Source: a virus. Taken from it: a stretch of DNA of 64,000 nucleotides. The notes below the pieces were generated by a model. The model saw only the letters and a program-made list of their open reading frames with translations, searched no databases and had not been told where the DNA came from. Of the stretch, positions 1 to 7,093 are shown in pieces. The stretch spans positions 82,770-146,769 of IMG/VR virus record IMGVR_UViG_3300033388_006651, one strand, 5' to 3'. Each line of letters starts with the position of its first letter. The stretch's first letter is position 1. A program made the position numbers and the translations under genes.

Positions 1-525
1 GGCATCATGAACGGCGGCATCGATCAGGCGTACACAGATCGTTTCGGCATCATCGTACAGGAGCGTATCCAGAAGATCCTCCGTGACAAGTATTGGGGCG
101 AGCTCCCCGTTGGCTGTGCCGTCATCGTGCCCACCGACGACCCCGAGTTCCCTTGGTGTGCCAGTGCTCCGACCATGCGTGTGCCCGAATCCGTCAGCAA
201 CACGCTCAATGCCTACCACGCGTTTCGAGCAGTCCGGTTGGCGGTCGAGCGTCACAACAAGGACCCGCGTGCCGCCGAGCACCCGAACTGGACCATCAAA
301 AGCATTTTGTGTCCCGGTCTCGGAACCGCCACCGGCAAACTCGACTACGACCTGTGTGCTCGTCAAATGCTGTGTGCCTACCGGGCGCCGGACTGGCCCG
401 GTGACTGCTCCGAGAATTTCACGACGCCCTGGGCGATGGGACGGTTCATGCGGGGAGAGGCCGACATGGCCGGGGTCTCAACGATTCACCAGACGCCCCA
501 GTTTAAGGTCATTCAGGCGGATTAG
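1..525 (+). CDS. Macro-domain protein, 5'-truncated by the window edge
   Basis: The frame is already open at base 1 (Gly-Ile before the first Met), so the N-terminus lies outside the window. Visible motifs are NGGIDQAY, APTMRVPE, NAYHAFRAV, CPGLGTATGKLDYD and ARQMLCAYRAP. These match the conserved blocks of macro (ADP-ribose-binding) domains of the type often mislabelled 'phage tail protein'. Such proteins bind ADP-ribose or remove it from substrates. The Asn/Asp and Gly-rich loop lining the ligand pocket seem intact, but the start of the fold is missing here. It is one of three ADP-ribose-related genes in the window (see 5511 and 60734). The family call is strong; the substrate is unknown. 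Confidence 0.82.
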   Translation, partial: GIMNGGIDQAYTDRFGIIVQERIQKILRDKYWGELPVGCAVIVPTDDPEFPWCASAPTMRVPESVSNTLNAYHAFRAVRLAVERHNKDPRAAEHPNWTIKSILCPGLGTATGKLDYDLCARQMLCAYRAPDWPGDCSENFTTPWAMGRFMRGEADMAGVSTIHQTPQFKVIQAD

Positions 526-549
526 CTACTGGCGCATCTCCGGGGGTTG

Positions 550-573
550 TGTAAATTCTTCCTCTTCCCCGTG
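550..573 (+). promoter_or_regulatory. Class I upstream motif (24 bp), copy a
   Basis: TGTAAA is followed by TC at motif positions 11-12 and by CCCCGTG at positions 18-24. This is the same ungapped layout found upstream of the genes at 4319, 10837, 40937 (minus) and 60734. It ends 8 bases before the ATG of the phosphatase gene, leaving almost no leader. It is probably a phage promoter or operator; activity is inferred only from recurrence. Confidence 0.55.
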
Positions 574-581
574 CATGTGTT

Positions 582-1154
582 ATGGCCGCCCAATTCGACA
601 AGCTGCTGGTGCTGGACTTGGATGAGACTCTCATCCACACCACCGGTTTTGGGTTCCCTGGAGACCCTCCGGAGAACACCGCGGACTTTTTCGTGGACGA
701 CGGATTCTTCGCCGTCCACAAGCGCCCCGGAGTGGGGGCGTTCCTGGCCTGGTGCCTGGAGAATTTCCGAGGGGTGGGCGTCTGGACTGCGGGGACTCGG
801 GGCTATGCTCTGGAGATCCTCCCGCACCTGTGCGACCCCAACGATTTCATGTTCGTCTGGGGCCGAGAGCGTTGTGGGTCCCGGCGCGACATGGAGGCCC
901 AGGAGACGCACTGGGTGAAGGACATCGCCAAGCTACACAACCTCGGCTTCTCCAAATCCCAAATTTTGTGTGTGGATGACATCCCGCAGAATTTCGCGCG
1001 TAGCTATGGGAACTATATCCAAGTGCGGCCGTTCCAGGGGGACCGCTCCGACAACGAGCTTGAGTACCTGCGTCGCTACCTCGAGACACTCGGCTCGGTG
1101 CCCAACGTGCGTACCATCGAGAAGCGAGGATGGCGCCCTACGAGTCCGGCATGA
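582..1154 (+). CDS. HAD-superfamily phosphatase, FCP1/NIF-like (190 aa)
   Basis: The N-terminus reads LLVLDLDETLIH, giving the DxDx(T/V) nucleophile motif with Asp12 and Asp14. WTAGTRGYALEILPHL (motif II Thr region) and LCVDDIPQNF (motif III/IV acidic pair) follow. This arrangement fits NLI-interacting-factor/FCP1-like phosphatases, a family better known from eukaryotic RNA polymerase II CTD phosphatases but also found in phages and bacteria. It has a single catalytic domain and no BRCT domain. There is no clear Shine-Dalgarno; the class I motif lies directly upstream. The 3' end overlaps the convergent haloperoxidase gene by 17 bases. The target (protein or small molecule) is unknown. Confidence 0.8.
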   Translation: MAAQFDKLLVLDLDETLIHTTGFGFPGDPPENTADFFVDDGFFAVHKRPGVGAFLAWCLENFRGVGVWTAGTRGYALEILPHLCDPNDFMFVWGRERCGSRRDMEAQETHWVKDIAKLHNLGFSKSQILCVDDIPQNFARSYGNYIQVRPFQGDRSDNELEYLRRYLETLGSVPNVRTIEKRGWRPTSPA

Positions 1155-2754
1155 TCGTGATCAGGGTTCCGTCGAACTTCCGAAGGTCGAACCCTGTGAT
1201 CGTCTCGTTGTAGGTGGCCAGCACGTTTTTGAGGTACTGGATGGCGACCTTTTCACCAAGCAGGATGCCCTCGTCACCGTCGCTGCGGTAGTGGACGCCG
1301 GCCATGTTGCGGGCCGTGGAGAGGTTGCTGGCGAGTTTTCCGAGTTCGGAGCTGACCGTGATCACATCGACCACGGCAGGGGTGGTGATGGCGGCAGCAT
1401 CAAGCTCGGCCATCGTCTCGTCTCCGGTGATGGATTCCACGATTTTGAAGGTCCCGCTGTCCAGGTCCTTCATCAGGGTGTCGCCGTCGAAGAACGCCTT
1501 GAGGAGCGTCGCACAGGCCCCAGAAAGGACGGCATGGCCTGCCGGGTAACTCGGGTGCGTAGGACTACCCTCCGGGTACATGAGCGGCAGGAGGTACGTG
1601 GCGCTTCCGTTGAGGGTGTTGGCTGCCAGCATGTTGGCTGTGGTCGTTGCACCCAAGACGGAGGCATCCAACAAGTAGTCCTGGGCATCGTCGAGGGTGA
1701 AGTGGACGCGACCGGCGTAGACCTCTGGACGTAGACGCATGTGGGCCACCCACTTCTGCCGCCACGCTGCTTTGAGTGCCAGCTCTGAGACGTGAAAAAC
1801 GCGGTCGAGAATCTCGCCGGCTCCGAGAGTGACGAAGCCGTCCTCGTTTGCCAGGACGGGGATGTTCGGGTCCAGGGGCGCACCGTTCTGGAGCAGGATC
1901 TGCGCTGCGTTGAAGAACGCCAGGCCAGGAGGGTCGTTGTGAACGTAGCTTCCGAGTACTCGAGGAGAGAACGCGCGTTTGCGGGTGCCCGTCAGGTTGG
2001 CGCCGTTTGGCGTGATGCCATTTTGGATGTCGAGCCACCCTGCGGTGGTGATCGATGGAGCCGCATCGCTCTCGGTTTCGATCTCCTGGGCGACGGCGAT
2101 GTTCCCCATGTTGAAATCGTGCAGGAGAAATTGGCTGACGTACGGTCCCACCGTTTCGTCGTACCCAGTTCCACGAAAGAGCGTCCCGCGCGTGACGACG
2201 CCACCGTCTTTGGGCCCCATGAACGATCCAGCCAGGGCGTTTAGATCGGTGAGGAGGGAGGTGACGACGGGTTCTTGAGATGTGGTGCCGTTCTGGATTG
2301 CGTTGAACGATTCGTCACGAAGGAGGGCCATGCCGTAGACCTCGATCATCTCGCCACCGGCCTCGGTAGAGGTCATGGACGGGGCTGCTGGCATCGAGAC
2401 CGAGTAGGCATCTGCGCCGCTGAGGCTGAACGCCAGAGCGGCCTGGGGATTCGTCAATTTACGAACCGCACCGGTGGCACGCACGATGCGATCGAAGTAG
2501 CTCTGGTCCCCGCTGCGGAGGGCCACCTCCATATTCACGAAGTTCTGATCGGTGACTTCGCCGTAGCTGTTGTGCGGCAGTGTTTTCGAGTAGAGCGCCG
2601 TGCGGTAGAGAGTGCCGGCGCGATCGATGACGAGGGCCCGATCGTTGTTGAGCGGTTGGACGACATCTGCCTCTGACCGTTGGAAATTTGCCCGGTCGAT
2701 ACGGAAGTCGTATGGGAGCCCGGTGGGGTCGGAGGGATCTTGGCGCTTCGGCAT
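1138..2754 (-). CDS. Vanadium-dependent haloperoxidase (538 aa)
   Basis: The C-terminal half carries the vanadate-binding motifs of PAP2/vanadium haloperoxidases. These are KWVAHMRLRPE (Lys334, Arg342), SPTHPSYPAGHA (Ser397-Ala408, with His400 and His407) and ARNMAGVHY (Arg482, His488 as the covalent vanadate ligand). Family members use peroxide to oxidise halides and so halogenate organics or make hypohalous acid. The pattern is closest to bacterial/cyanobacterial bromoperoxidase-type sequences; halide preference cannot be read from sequence. No signal peptide is evident at MPKRQDPSD. All key residues are present, so it is probably active. On the minus strand a CCTATAG motif lies about 15-25 bases upstream. 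An enzyme of this class is unexpected in a phage genome. Confidence 0.88.
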   Translation of the reverse strand: MPKRQDPSDPTGLPYDFRIDRANFQRSEADVVQPLNNDRALVIDRAGTLYRTALYSKTLPHNSYGEVTDQNFVNMEVALRSGDQSYFDRIVRATGAVRKLTNPQAALAFSLSGADAYSVSMPAAPSMTSTEAGGEMIEVYGMALLRDESFNAIQNGTTSQEPVVTSLLTDLNALAGSFMGPKDGGVVTRGTLFRGTGYDETVGPYVSQFLLHDFNMGNIAVAQEIETESDAAPSITTAGWLDIQNGITPNGANLTGTRKRAFSPRVLGSYVHNDPPGLAFFNAAQILLQNGAPLDPNIPVLANEDGFVTLGAGEILDRVFHVSELALKAAWRQKWVAHMRLRPEVYAGRVHFTLDDAQDYLLDASVLGATTTANMLAANTLNGSATYLLPLMYPEGSPTHPSYPAGHAVLSGACATLLKAFFDGDTLMKDLDSGTFKIVESITGDETMAELDAAAITTPAVVDVITVSSELGKLASNLSTARNMAGVHYRSDGDEGILLGEKVAIQYLKNVLATYNETITGFDLRKFDGTLITIMPDS

Positions 2755-2767
2755 CTCACTTGAGTCC

Positions 2768-2783
2768 CGGCTATAGGAGGGTC
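2768..2783 (-). promoter_or_regulatory. Class II upstream motif for haloperoxidase gene
   Basis: Read on the minus strand, this is CCCTCCTATAGCC, about 15-25 bases before the ATG at 2754. The same core and distance occur upstream of several plus-strand tail and lysis genes. It is a candidate -10-type phage promoter. Confidence 0.42.
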
Positions 2784-2805
2784 AGTGGTTTTCTGAACAA
2801 AACCC

Positions 2806-2833
2806 TTGACTCTGCGTCTGAGGCGAGTACATT
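2806..2833 (+). promoter_or_regulatory. Sigma70-like promoter of the tRNA island
   Basis: TTGACT at 2806-2811 and TACATT at 2828-2833 are separated by 16 bases, about 80 bases before tRNA-His. This resembles a host housekeeping promoter and differs from the two phage-type motifs elsewhere in the window. The tRNA island may therefore be read by unmodified host polymerase. Confidence 0.5.
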
Positions 2834-2911
2834 CGGTTTCAAGGTAACTCTCATGTTGACGCAAGCACATACCCAGCTCCCCGATGCGGGAGCCGACTAC
2901 AACACCATCAT

Positions 2912-2988
2912 GGTGTCCGTAGCTCAGTTGGTAGAGCGTTCGCTTGTGACGCGAGAGGCCGCGGGTTCAAACCCCGTCGGACACCCCA
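2912..2988 (+). tRNA. tRNA-His (GTG), with G-1 and encoded CCA
   Basis: A 7-bp acceptor stem (GTGTCCG with CGGACAC), a canonical D-arm (GCTCAGTTGGTAGAGC), an anticodon loop TTGTGAC (anticodon GTG) and a T-arm GCGGG-TTCAAAC-CCCGT fold cleanly. The extra 5' G at 2912 faces C73 at 2985, the identity pair of tRNA-His, and CCA is encoded at 2986-2988. All features look functional. Confidence 0.95.
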
Positions 2989-3073
2989 AAAACCGCACTT
3001 CCGTGCAGTTTAGCTAGCCGAGGCTTCCCTTCGTCTTTGGGACGAAGTGGAGCTTCGGCACGCCGCATTTTAT

Positions 3074-3148
3074 GCCGCGGAAGCTGACTTGGTACGCAAG
3101 CGCTGGACTGAAAATCCGGAGGTGACAGTTCGATTCTGTCCCGCGGCA
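3074..3148 (+). tRNA. tRNA-Phe (GAA)
   Basis: The acceptor stem GCCGCGG pairs with CCGCGGC. The anticodon stem CTGGA/TCCGG closes the loop CTGAAAA (anticodon GAA), and the T-arm is GACAG-TTCGATT-CTGTC. The D-arm GCT...AGC has only three pairs, and position 8 is A instead of the usual T. The discriminator A73 is followed by CAA, so CCA is not fully encoded; 3' processing and CCA addition would be needed. Confidence 0.88.
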
Positions 3149-3170
3149 CAACCTAGAAGGAAACAAGACA

Positions 3171-3365
3171 ATGTCACTCATGTTCACTAATTACGATCGC
3201 CACACCATGTGCACGCATGCTGGCCTCCTTGGTCAAAAGGCCAAGGACGGAACCCAGACGTGTGTTCGTTGCGGCAAGACGGTTCTCCCTGCAGATGTGG
3301 AGCGCTTTACGAGGCCGGCTGGACGCAAGTCCGGTCGGCAGACTCAAGGCACTACCCCTTTGTAG
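3171..3365 (+). CDS. Small zinc-ribbon-like protein (64 aa)
   Basis: The ATG follows an AAGGA Shine-Dalgarno directly after tRNA-Phe. The protein has Cys-Thr-His near residue 15 and a CVRC knuckle near residue 31, a possible single zinc site. The C-terminus is basic and Arg/Gly-rich (RPAGRKSGRQ). It is likely a small nucleic-acid-binding protein, with no firm family assignment. It is positioned between tRNA-Phe and endonuclease V. Confidence 0.6.
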   Translation: MSLMFTNYDRHTMCTHAGLLGQKAKDGTQTCVRCGKTVLPADVERFTRPAGRKSGRQTQGTTPL

Positions 3366-3450
3366 CTGAGATAGATTCAAGCGCGCGGTTGAAGCCCGCG
3401 AGACTCGGGTGCGAGCACCGACTGAGGGACCACAACGGTAGGATAGCAAC

Positions 3451-3966
3451 ATGATTCTCTGCACAGACGTGGACTACAACGACGACGGAACAGCCGTCGC
3501 CGCAGGCGTGACTCTCGAGAACTGGTCGGACGACCACGCGCTCGAGGAGCTCGTGGTGCACGTCGATGCCGTCGAACCTTACGTGCCCGGTCAGTTCTAC
3601 AAGCGAGAACTTCCGTGCATCCAAGCCATCATGGCGAAGCTGACTGGTGTCAGCCTCGTCATCGTGGACGGGTACACGTGGCTCTCGCCAGGACGCCCAG
3701 GTTTGGGAGCCCACCTGTGGGGTGATCTTGGGGGCTCGATCCCAGTGGTCGGTGTCGCCAAGGCGTACTTCAAAGATACGACGGCCACCGAAGTGTTCCG
3801 AGGTACCAGCAAGCGCCCGCTGTATGTGTCAGCCCAAGGGATGGACGACAGCGACGCGAGCATCCTGGTGCGCAACATGGCCGGGCGCAATCGGTTCCCG
3901 GAGATGCTCAAGCGCGTGGATCACCTGTGCCGGGGCCATGTTCTCCCGAAAGCGACGGCGTCATGA
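3451..3966 (+). CDS. nfi: Endonuclease V (171 aa)
   Basis: Motifs appear in family order: CTDVDY (catalytic Asp6/Asp8), YVPGQFYKRELPCI (Glu53 in the REL motif), VDGYTWLSPGRPGLGAHLW (Asp73) and GVAKAYF, then RGTSKRPLYVSA and VDHLCR. Endonuclease V cuts one base 3' of deoxyinosine in DNA; some members act on inosine in RNA. It is shorter than the roughly 220-residue E. coli enzyme but keeps all catalytic acids. A possible -10-like TAGGAT precedes the ATG. It lies inside the tRNA island, so either a DNA-repair or an RNA role is conceivable. Confidence 0.9.
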   Translation: MILCTDVDYNDDGTAVAAGVTLENWSDDHALEELVVHVDAVEPYVPGQFYKRELPCIQAIMAKLTGVSLVIVDGYTWLSPGRPGLGAHLWGDLGGSIPVVGVAKAYFKDTTATEVFRGTSKRPLYVSAQGMDDSDASILVRNMAGRNRFPEMLKRVDHLCRGHVLPKATAS

Positions 3967-4168
3967 TCTCGGGATTCGGCGGGTTCGGCGGTGCCGCGCC
4001 TGCAGCCACCCTCGTCACGGGGGATCACTGTGGTGCCGTGAGCACCGCATAGAGGTTTTCTGGAACTACAAGCGTGGAAGCCTCTCCTGGGAGGATTTCG
4101 TGCAGTACTACGGAGTTGACCCGGAAAGAGGCTCGATCGTTTGTCGGGAACCCGGGTATAAGGACTGA
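3938..4168 (+). CDS. Small Cys/His protein (76 aa)
   Basis: This frame overlaps the last 29 bases of endonuclease V and runs to a TGA just before the tRNA-like gene. It has a basic N-terminus and one Cys/His cluster (CRACSHP...WCREH), as in small zinc-binding phage proteins, then a plausible folded segment (SLSWEDFVQYYGVDPERG). Start choice rests on the only in-frame ATG. No family is recognised. Confidence 0.5.
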   Translation: MFSRKRRRHDLGIRRVRRCRACSHPRHGGSLWCREHRIEVFWNYKRGSLSWEDFVQYYGVDPERGSIVCREPGYKD

Positions 4169-4172
4169 CCAC

Positions 4173-4275
4173 GCCCAAGTAGCTCAGTGCAAGTCTGCGG
4201 TCACACGTTTCTTGCTTGGTAGAGCGGTCGGCTTAAACTCCGATGCGTCGAAGGTTCAAATCCTCTCCTTGGGCA
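4173..4275 (+). tRNA. tRNA-like gene (possibly Leu-TAA) with a 28-nt D-loop insertion
   Basis: The acceptor stem GCCCAAG/CTTGGGC and the TTCAAAT T-loop are clear. The D-arm is split: deleting 28 bases (4188-4215) restores GCTCAGTTGGTAGAGC, identical to tRNA-His. The insert can fold on itself (GCAAG 4189-4193 with CTTGC 4211-4215). The anticodon stem GTCGG/CCGAT closes an eight-base loop CTTAAACT, one more than normal; anticodon TAA is the simplest reading. The T-stem has one mismatch and an extra C follows it. There is no long variable arm as expected for Leu. It could be a frameshift-type tRNA, a spliced or processed tRNA, or a decaying pseudogene. Confidence 0.55.
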
Positions 4276-4284
4276 CCGAAATTA

Positions 4285-4308
4285 TGTAAATTCTTCCCCC
4301 GCTCCGTG
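4285..4308 (+). promoter_or_regulatory. Class I upstream motif, copy b
   Basis: TGTAAA, TC at positions 11-12 and CTCCGTG at positions 18-24 match the class I layout exactly. The motif starts nine bases after the tRNA-like gene and ends 10 bases before the ATG at 4319. Confidence 0.6.
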
Positions 4309-4318
4309 TACCTCTCAG

Positions 4319-4543
4319 ATGATTAAGATCGACCATACACAGCCGAATGCTGAGAAACTGGTAGGGCGTCTCGCGAACTGGAAGTTCAAGTCAGCCCTCC
4401 AGCACCTGGAGGGTCAATCGGACGAAGTCGTGGAGACGGTGAAGACACTCTCCACCATGTTCAGCAACTCGGGATGGTTTGAGGGCAACATGGGGCATCT
4501 AGTTAGTGTGGTCGTTCAGACCCTCGTGGAGTCCCACGAATGA
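4319..4543 (+). CDS. Small protein of unknown function (74 aa)
   Basis: It sits immediately behind a class I motif and nine bases before the RNase Z-like gene, so the two probably form one transcript. It is predicted to be mostly helical (SALQHLEGQSDEVVETVKTL), with no Cys clusters or membrane segment. No family is recognised. Confidence 0.65.
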   Translation: MIKIDHTQPNAEKLVGRLANWKFKSALQHLEGQSDEVVETVKTLSTMFSNSGWFEGNMGHLVSVVVQTLVESHE

Positions 4544-4552
4544 GACAACATC

Positions 4553-5398
4553 ATGGAGAAATTAACTGTAGCAGGCGTGACCCTCGAAGGGTTCGCGCAA
4601 GGAGGGTGGCAGACTTCGATCTACTGCCCCGAAGTGAGAGCGGTTTTTGACGCGGGCTACGCCTTGCGTGCAAACGTAGAGAACTACTTCATCACGCACA
4701 GCCATCCCGACCACATCATGGCGCTCCCCTACATTGTGGGGCGCCGGGCGGTGTCGGCTGAGCGCAAGAAGATGATCATCCACGTCCCCGAGCAGATTCG
4801 GGAACTGACCGCTACGGTGATCCTCGGAAGCTGTCGCCTCTTCGGCGATCGGTGTCCCGAGGACTTCGTCGAAATCGTCGGGGTCAAGCCCGGCGACTCG
4901 ATCACGCTCAGCAAGCAGCACAGCGTCCAGGTGCTGCCTACGGTTCACCGTGGGCCCACCGTGGGTTACGTGGTCATGCAGCACACCCAGAAGCTCAAGC
5001 CCGAGTACGAGGGCATTGAGGGGCGTGAGCTGGGCCGTCTCCGTGGGGAGGGGGTCGAGATCACCGCAGCCCGTGTGTCGCCGATGCTGGCGATCCCTGG
5101 TGACACCCAGATCGAGTTCCTGCTCAACAACGAGCTGGCTCGAAAGGCCAAGGTCCTCGTTCACGAGGTCACGGTCTGGGACGAGGGGTTCAACAACGTC
5201 GAAGGCTGCCGTCGCTACGGCCACACGCACATCGCGGAGATGGTCGAGCACGCGCACAAGTTCGAGGGAGAGGCTCTCGTGCTTTGCCACCGCTCTATGC
5301 GGTGGACCCGGAAAGAGATCGAGGCGATCGCTCGTCGTCGGTTCCCAGAAGAGGTGCTCAAGAAGCTCCACTTCTTCGACGGTGGCGATCGCCTGTGA
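4553..5398 (+). CDS. RNase Z-like metallo-beta-lactamase-fold hydrolase (281 aa)
   Basis: The metal-binding motif THSHPDH (His49, His51, Asp53, His54) is typical of the metallo-beta-lactamase fold. Further candidate ligands are TVHRGPTVGYV, an acidic HEVTVWDE segment, GHTHIAEM and LCHRS near the C-terminus. This spacing resembles the short RNase Z/ElaC group, which trims tRNA 3' trailers. The glycine/proline-rich exosite arm is not obvious. It lies directly downstream of three tRNA-type genes, two of them without encoded CCA, which fits tRNA 3' maturation. Other phosphodiesterase roles remain possible. Confidence 0.78.
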   Translation: MEKLTVAGVTLEGFAQGGWQTSIYCPEVRAVFDAGYALRANVENYFITHSHPDHIMALPYIVGRRAVSAERKKMIIHVPEQIRELTATVILGSCRLFGDRCPEDFVEIVGVKPGDSITLSKQHSVQVLPTVHRGPTVGYVVMQHTQKLKPEYEGIEGRELGRLRGEGVEITAARVSPMLAIPGDTQIEFLLNNELARKAKVLVHEVTVWDEGFNNVEGCRRYGHTHIAEMVEHAHKFEGEALVLCHRSMRWTRKEIEAIARRRFPEEVLKKLHFFDGGDRL

Positions 5399-5441
5399 TA
5401 CCTTGGCGATGATGGCAGGCGCGCTCTGGTTCCTGTCCATC

Positions 5442-5502
5442 GCCCCTCTCCCTGACCAAGCTGCGTATCCCTGGCCCGGGGAACGCTAGCCGGGAGAGGG
5501 GC
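5442..5502 (+). terminator. Bidirectional hairpin between convergent genes
   Basis: GCCCCTCTCCC (5442-5452) is an exact inverted repeat of GGGAGAGGGGC (5492-5502). It lies between the ends of the RNase Z-like gene and the convergent macro-domain gene. The loop is long and there is no T tract, so termination efficiency is uncertain. Confidence 0.45.
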
Positions 5503-5510
5503 CAGGGCGC

Positions 5511-6041
5511 TTACGGGTTGAATTTACCGCCGGGGAAATCGTAGATCGTCACCGGGATTCCGTGAGTCACGAAATGCTCGTCGATGAGCACTTCGATCCG
5601 AGCCCAGGAGCCGCCTGCGAGCCAGCAGCCCAGCCTGGGCATGTGAATTGAAACATTGCGTTCAGGGTTCTTGAGAGCGTACGCAGCCAGGTATTTGAAT
5701 CCCTGGCTGATGGCCTTGTAGCGGATGGGGGGCTCACCGCCTTTGGCGGTACGGATGCCCTGTTGTCCGATGATGTTGGCGACCGCGATGTTCTCTTCAA
5801 CAGGGACGAGCTGCATCGCCCCGAGGGGAAGTTTGTTGTCCCATTTCGATGCCCATAGCCGGTACATCTCTTCGGGGCGAGCCCATTGCTTGGAGAGCGA
5901 CATTACGAATCCGGCGCCCCATGCCCCGATACTGTTTGAACAATGTGCGATGATCTTGAGACCGTCACCCTCTGGCGCAGTGGCGTCGCCCTCGACATAC
6001 ATGACGAGGGGGGAGGGGGTCTGCTTTTTCGCGGCTGCCAT
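5511..6041 (-). CDS. Macro-domain protein, TARG1/Poa1p-like (176 aa)
   Basis: Motifs include YVEGDATAPEG, IAHCSNSIGAWGAGF, LGAMQLVPVEENIAVANIIGQ and MPRLGCWLAGGSWARIEVLI. The 'PRLGCxLAGGxW' block is characteristic of the TARG1/Poa1p/DarG branch, which removes ADP-ribose from protein or DNA or processes ADP-ribose-1''-phosphate. The single domain fills the whole protein. The start is taken at the ATG (a GTG lies one codon upstream). The pocket Asn and Gly residues are present, so activity is likely; the substrate is not readable from sequence. Confidence 0.85.
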   Translation of the reverse strand: MAAAKKQTPSPLVMYVEGDATAPEGDGLKIIAHCSNSIGAWGAGFVMSLSKQWARPEEMYRLWASKWDNKLPLGAMQLVPVEENIAVANIIGQQGIRTAKGGEPPIRYKAISQGFKYLAAYALKNPERNVSIHMPRLGCWLAGGSWARIEVLIDEHFVTHGIPVTIYDFPGGKFNP

Positions 6042-6046
6042 CACCC

Positions 6047-6052
6047 ATTATA
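6047..6052 (-). promoter_or_regulatory. Possible -10 element (TATAAT) of the macro-domain gene
   Basis: A perfect TATAAT on the minus strand lies only five bases before the ATG at 6041. The transcript would be almost leaderless. No matching -35 box is evident. It could also be a class II variant (GTATAATGGG). Confidence 0.33.
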
Positions 6053-6056
6053 CGCG

Positions 6057-7049
6057 TCAGCTCAGGGCGAGTTCCCGTTTCTGGGCGTTCTCCGGGATGG
6101 AGGCCATTGCACGAAGATCGGCCATTGATCCCCGGAAGTAGTTGGCGTCCATCTCACCGCTCGTACCGGGCGGTCTTCCGTCTGGACGAGGCTCGTTGTT
6201 GGCGTGCTGGTGGATCACCCAGTCCCAGCCGGGGATCTCCCCAGTGGGTTCCTCGTAGATCCCTTTGTAGCCAGAGACGATCCACAGCGGGCACTGCGAC
6301 AGCGACATCGTCTTGGCCAGCCTGTATTTCCAGAAGTTCGGCCCGGTGTAAACGATGGGCCAGACCCCAAGTTCGTCCTTGATGTACTGGATGAACGCCT
6401 CACAGAAGACGACCACGTCGTTGGCTTTCACGCCGGCCTTGGTCGCGCGATCGTCCCACTCGATGTCCAACACGGGCGGCAGCATCCCGGGCAGGATCTC
6501 TCGGCCGTAGTGATCCAGGAACCATTCGGCTTCGTTGCGGCCATCCTCGGCGAACCCTTTTTCGCCGTCGCTGTTCTTGAGGGAGACTCGAGCGAAGTGG
6601 TAGGCGCTCCAGATCTTGCCGGCCGCGATCGCCTTCTCCTTGTTCTCAGCGAAACGGGGATCGGCGTAGCCTTCGCCTTTCTTGTCCTTGCCGCCTTCCG
6701 TGGCCTTGAGGATGACGAAGGGGAAATCGACCATCCTTTCGTGATCGACGGGCCCTTGATGTTTGGCGACATCGTAACCAAGCACGTCGTCGCGCTCGGT
6801 GAAGGCCGTCTCCCAGAGTTTGTGCGCTAGACGGAGGACCTCTGGCTCAGGGGCTTTGGGTTCTGGGAGTTCGGCGCCCTCGTTCGTCCACTTCGTGTTC
6901 TCAATGTGGAGTTCCTCGGTGGGTTTCCCTTTGGGAGCACCGTCCCGTGGAGGGTTCGAGAAGAACCCCAGGATACGCGCAATGAGGTCCGCGAAAGAGA
7001 ACACGGGGACTTTGTCACCGTGCATCTGGTCCCTGATTTCAACTTCCAC
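6057..7049 (-). CDS. GH25 lysozyme with N-terminal extension (330 aa)
   Basis: A non-catalytic segment of about 85 residues precedes a GH25 muramidase domain. Catalytic motifs are GYDVAKHQG (Asp93), PVLDIEWD (Asp195, Glu197), YTGPNFW and MDANYFRGS near the end. GH25 enzymes hydrolyse the beta-1,4 MurNAc-GlcNAc bond. The start codon appears to be GTG. It is divergent from a second GH25 gene with a roughly 44-base shared upstream region, suggesting two lysozymes with different roles (for example virion-associated and lysis). No signal peptide is obvious. Confidence 0.92.
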   Translation of the reverse strand: MEVEIRDQMHGDKVPVFSFADLIARILGFFSNPPRDGAPKGKPTEELHIENTKWTNEGAELPEPKAPEPEVLRLAHKLWETAFTERDDVLGYDVAKHQGPVDHERMVDFPFVILKATEGGKDKKGEGYADPRFAENKEKAIAAGKIWSAYHFARVSLKNSDGEKGFAEDGRNEAEWFLDHYGREILPGMLPPVLDIEWDDRATKAGVKANDVVVFCEAFIQYIKDELGVWPIVYTGPNFWKYRLAKTMSLSQCPLWIVSGYKGIYEEPTGEIPGWDWVIHQHANNEPRPDGRPPGTSGEMDANYFRGSMADLRAMASIPENAQKRELALS

Positions 7050-7093
7050 ATAAAGGGGCCATCGATAGGGAGGCTATCGCGACCCCCTCGGTG
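7050..7093. promoter_or_regulatory. Divergent regulatory region between two GH25 genes
   Basis: A near-palindrome (CGATAGGGAGGCTATCG, 7073 region) lets class II-like sequences be read in both directions: CCTATCGATGGCCCCT on the minus strand and GGCTATCGCGACCCCC on the plus strand. One site could therefore drive both lysozymes. Confidence 0.35.

Noticed and set aside
970-1734. Long open frame on the plus strand opposite the haloperoxidase
   Set aside because: It has no domain content and is antisense to a gene with intact catalytic motifs; high GC makes such shadows common.
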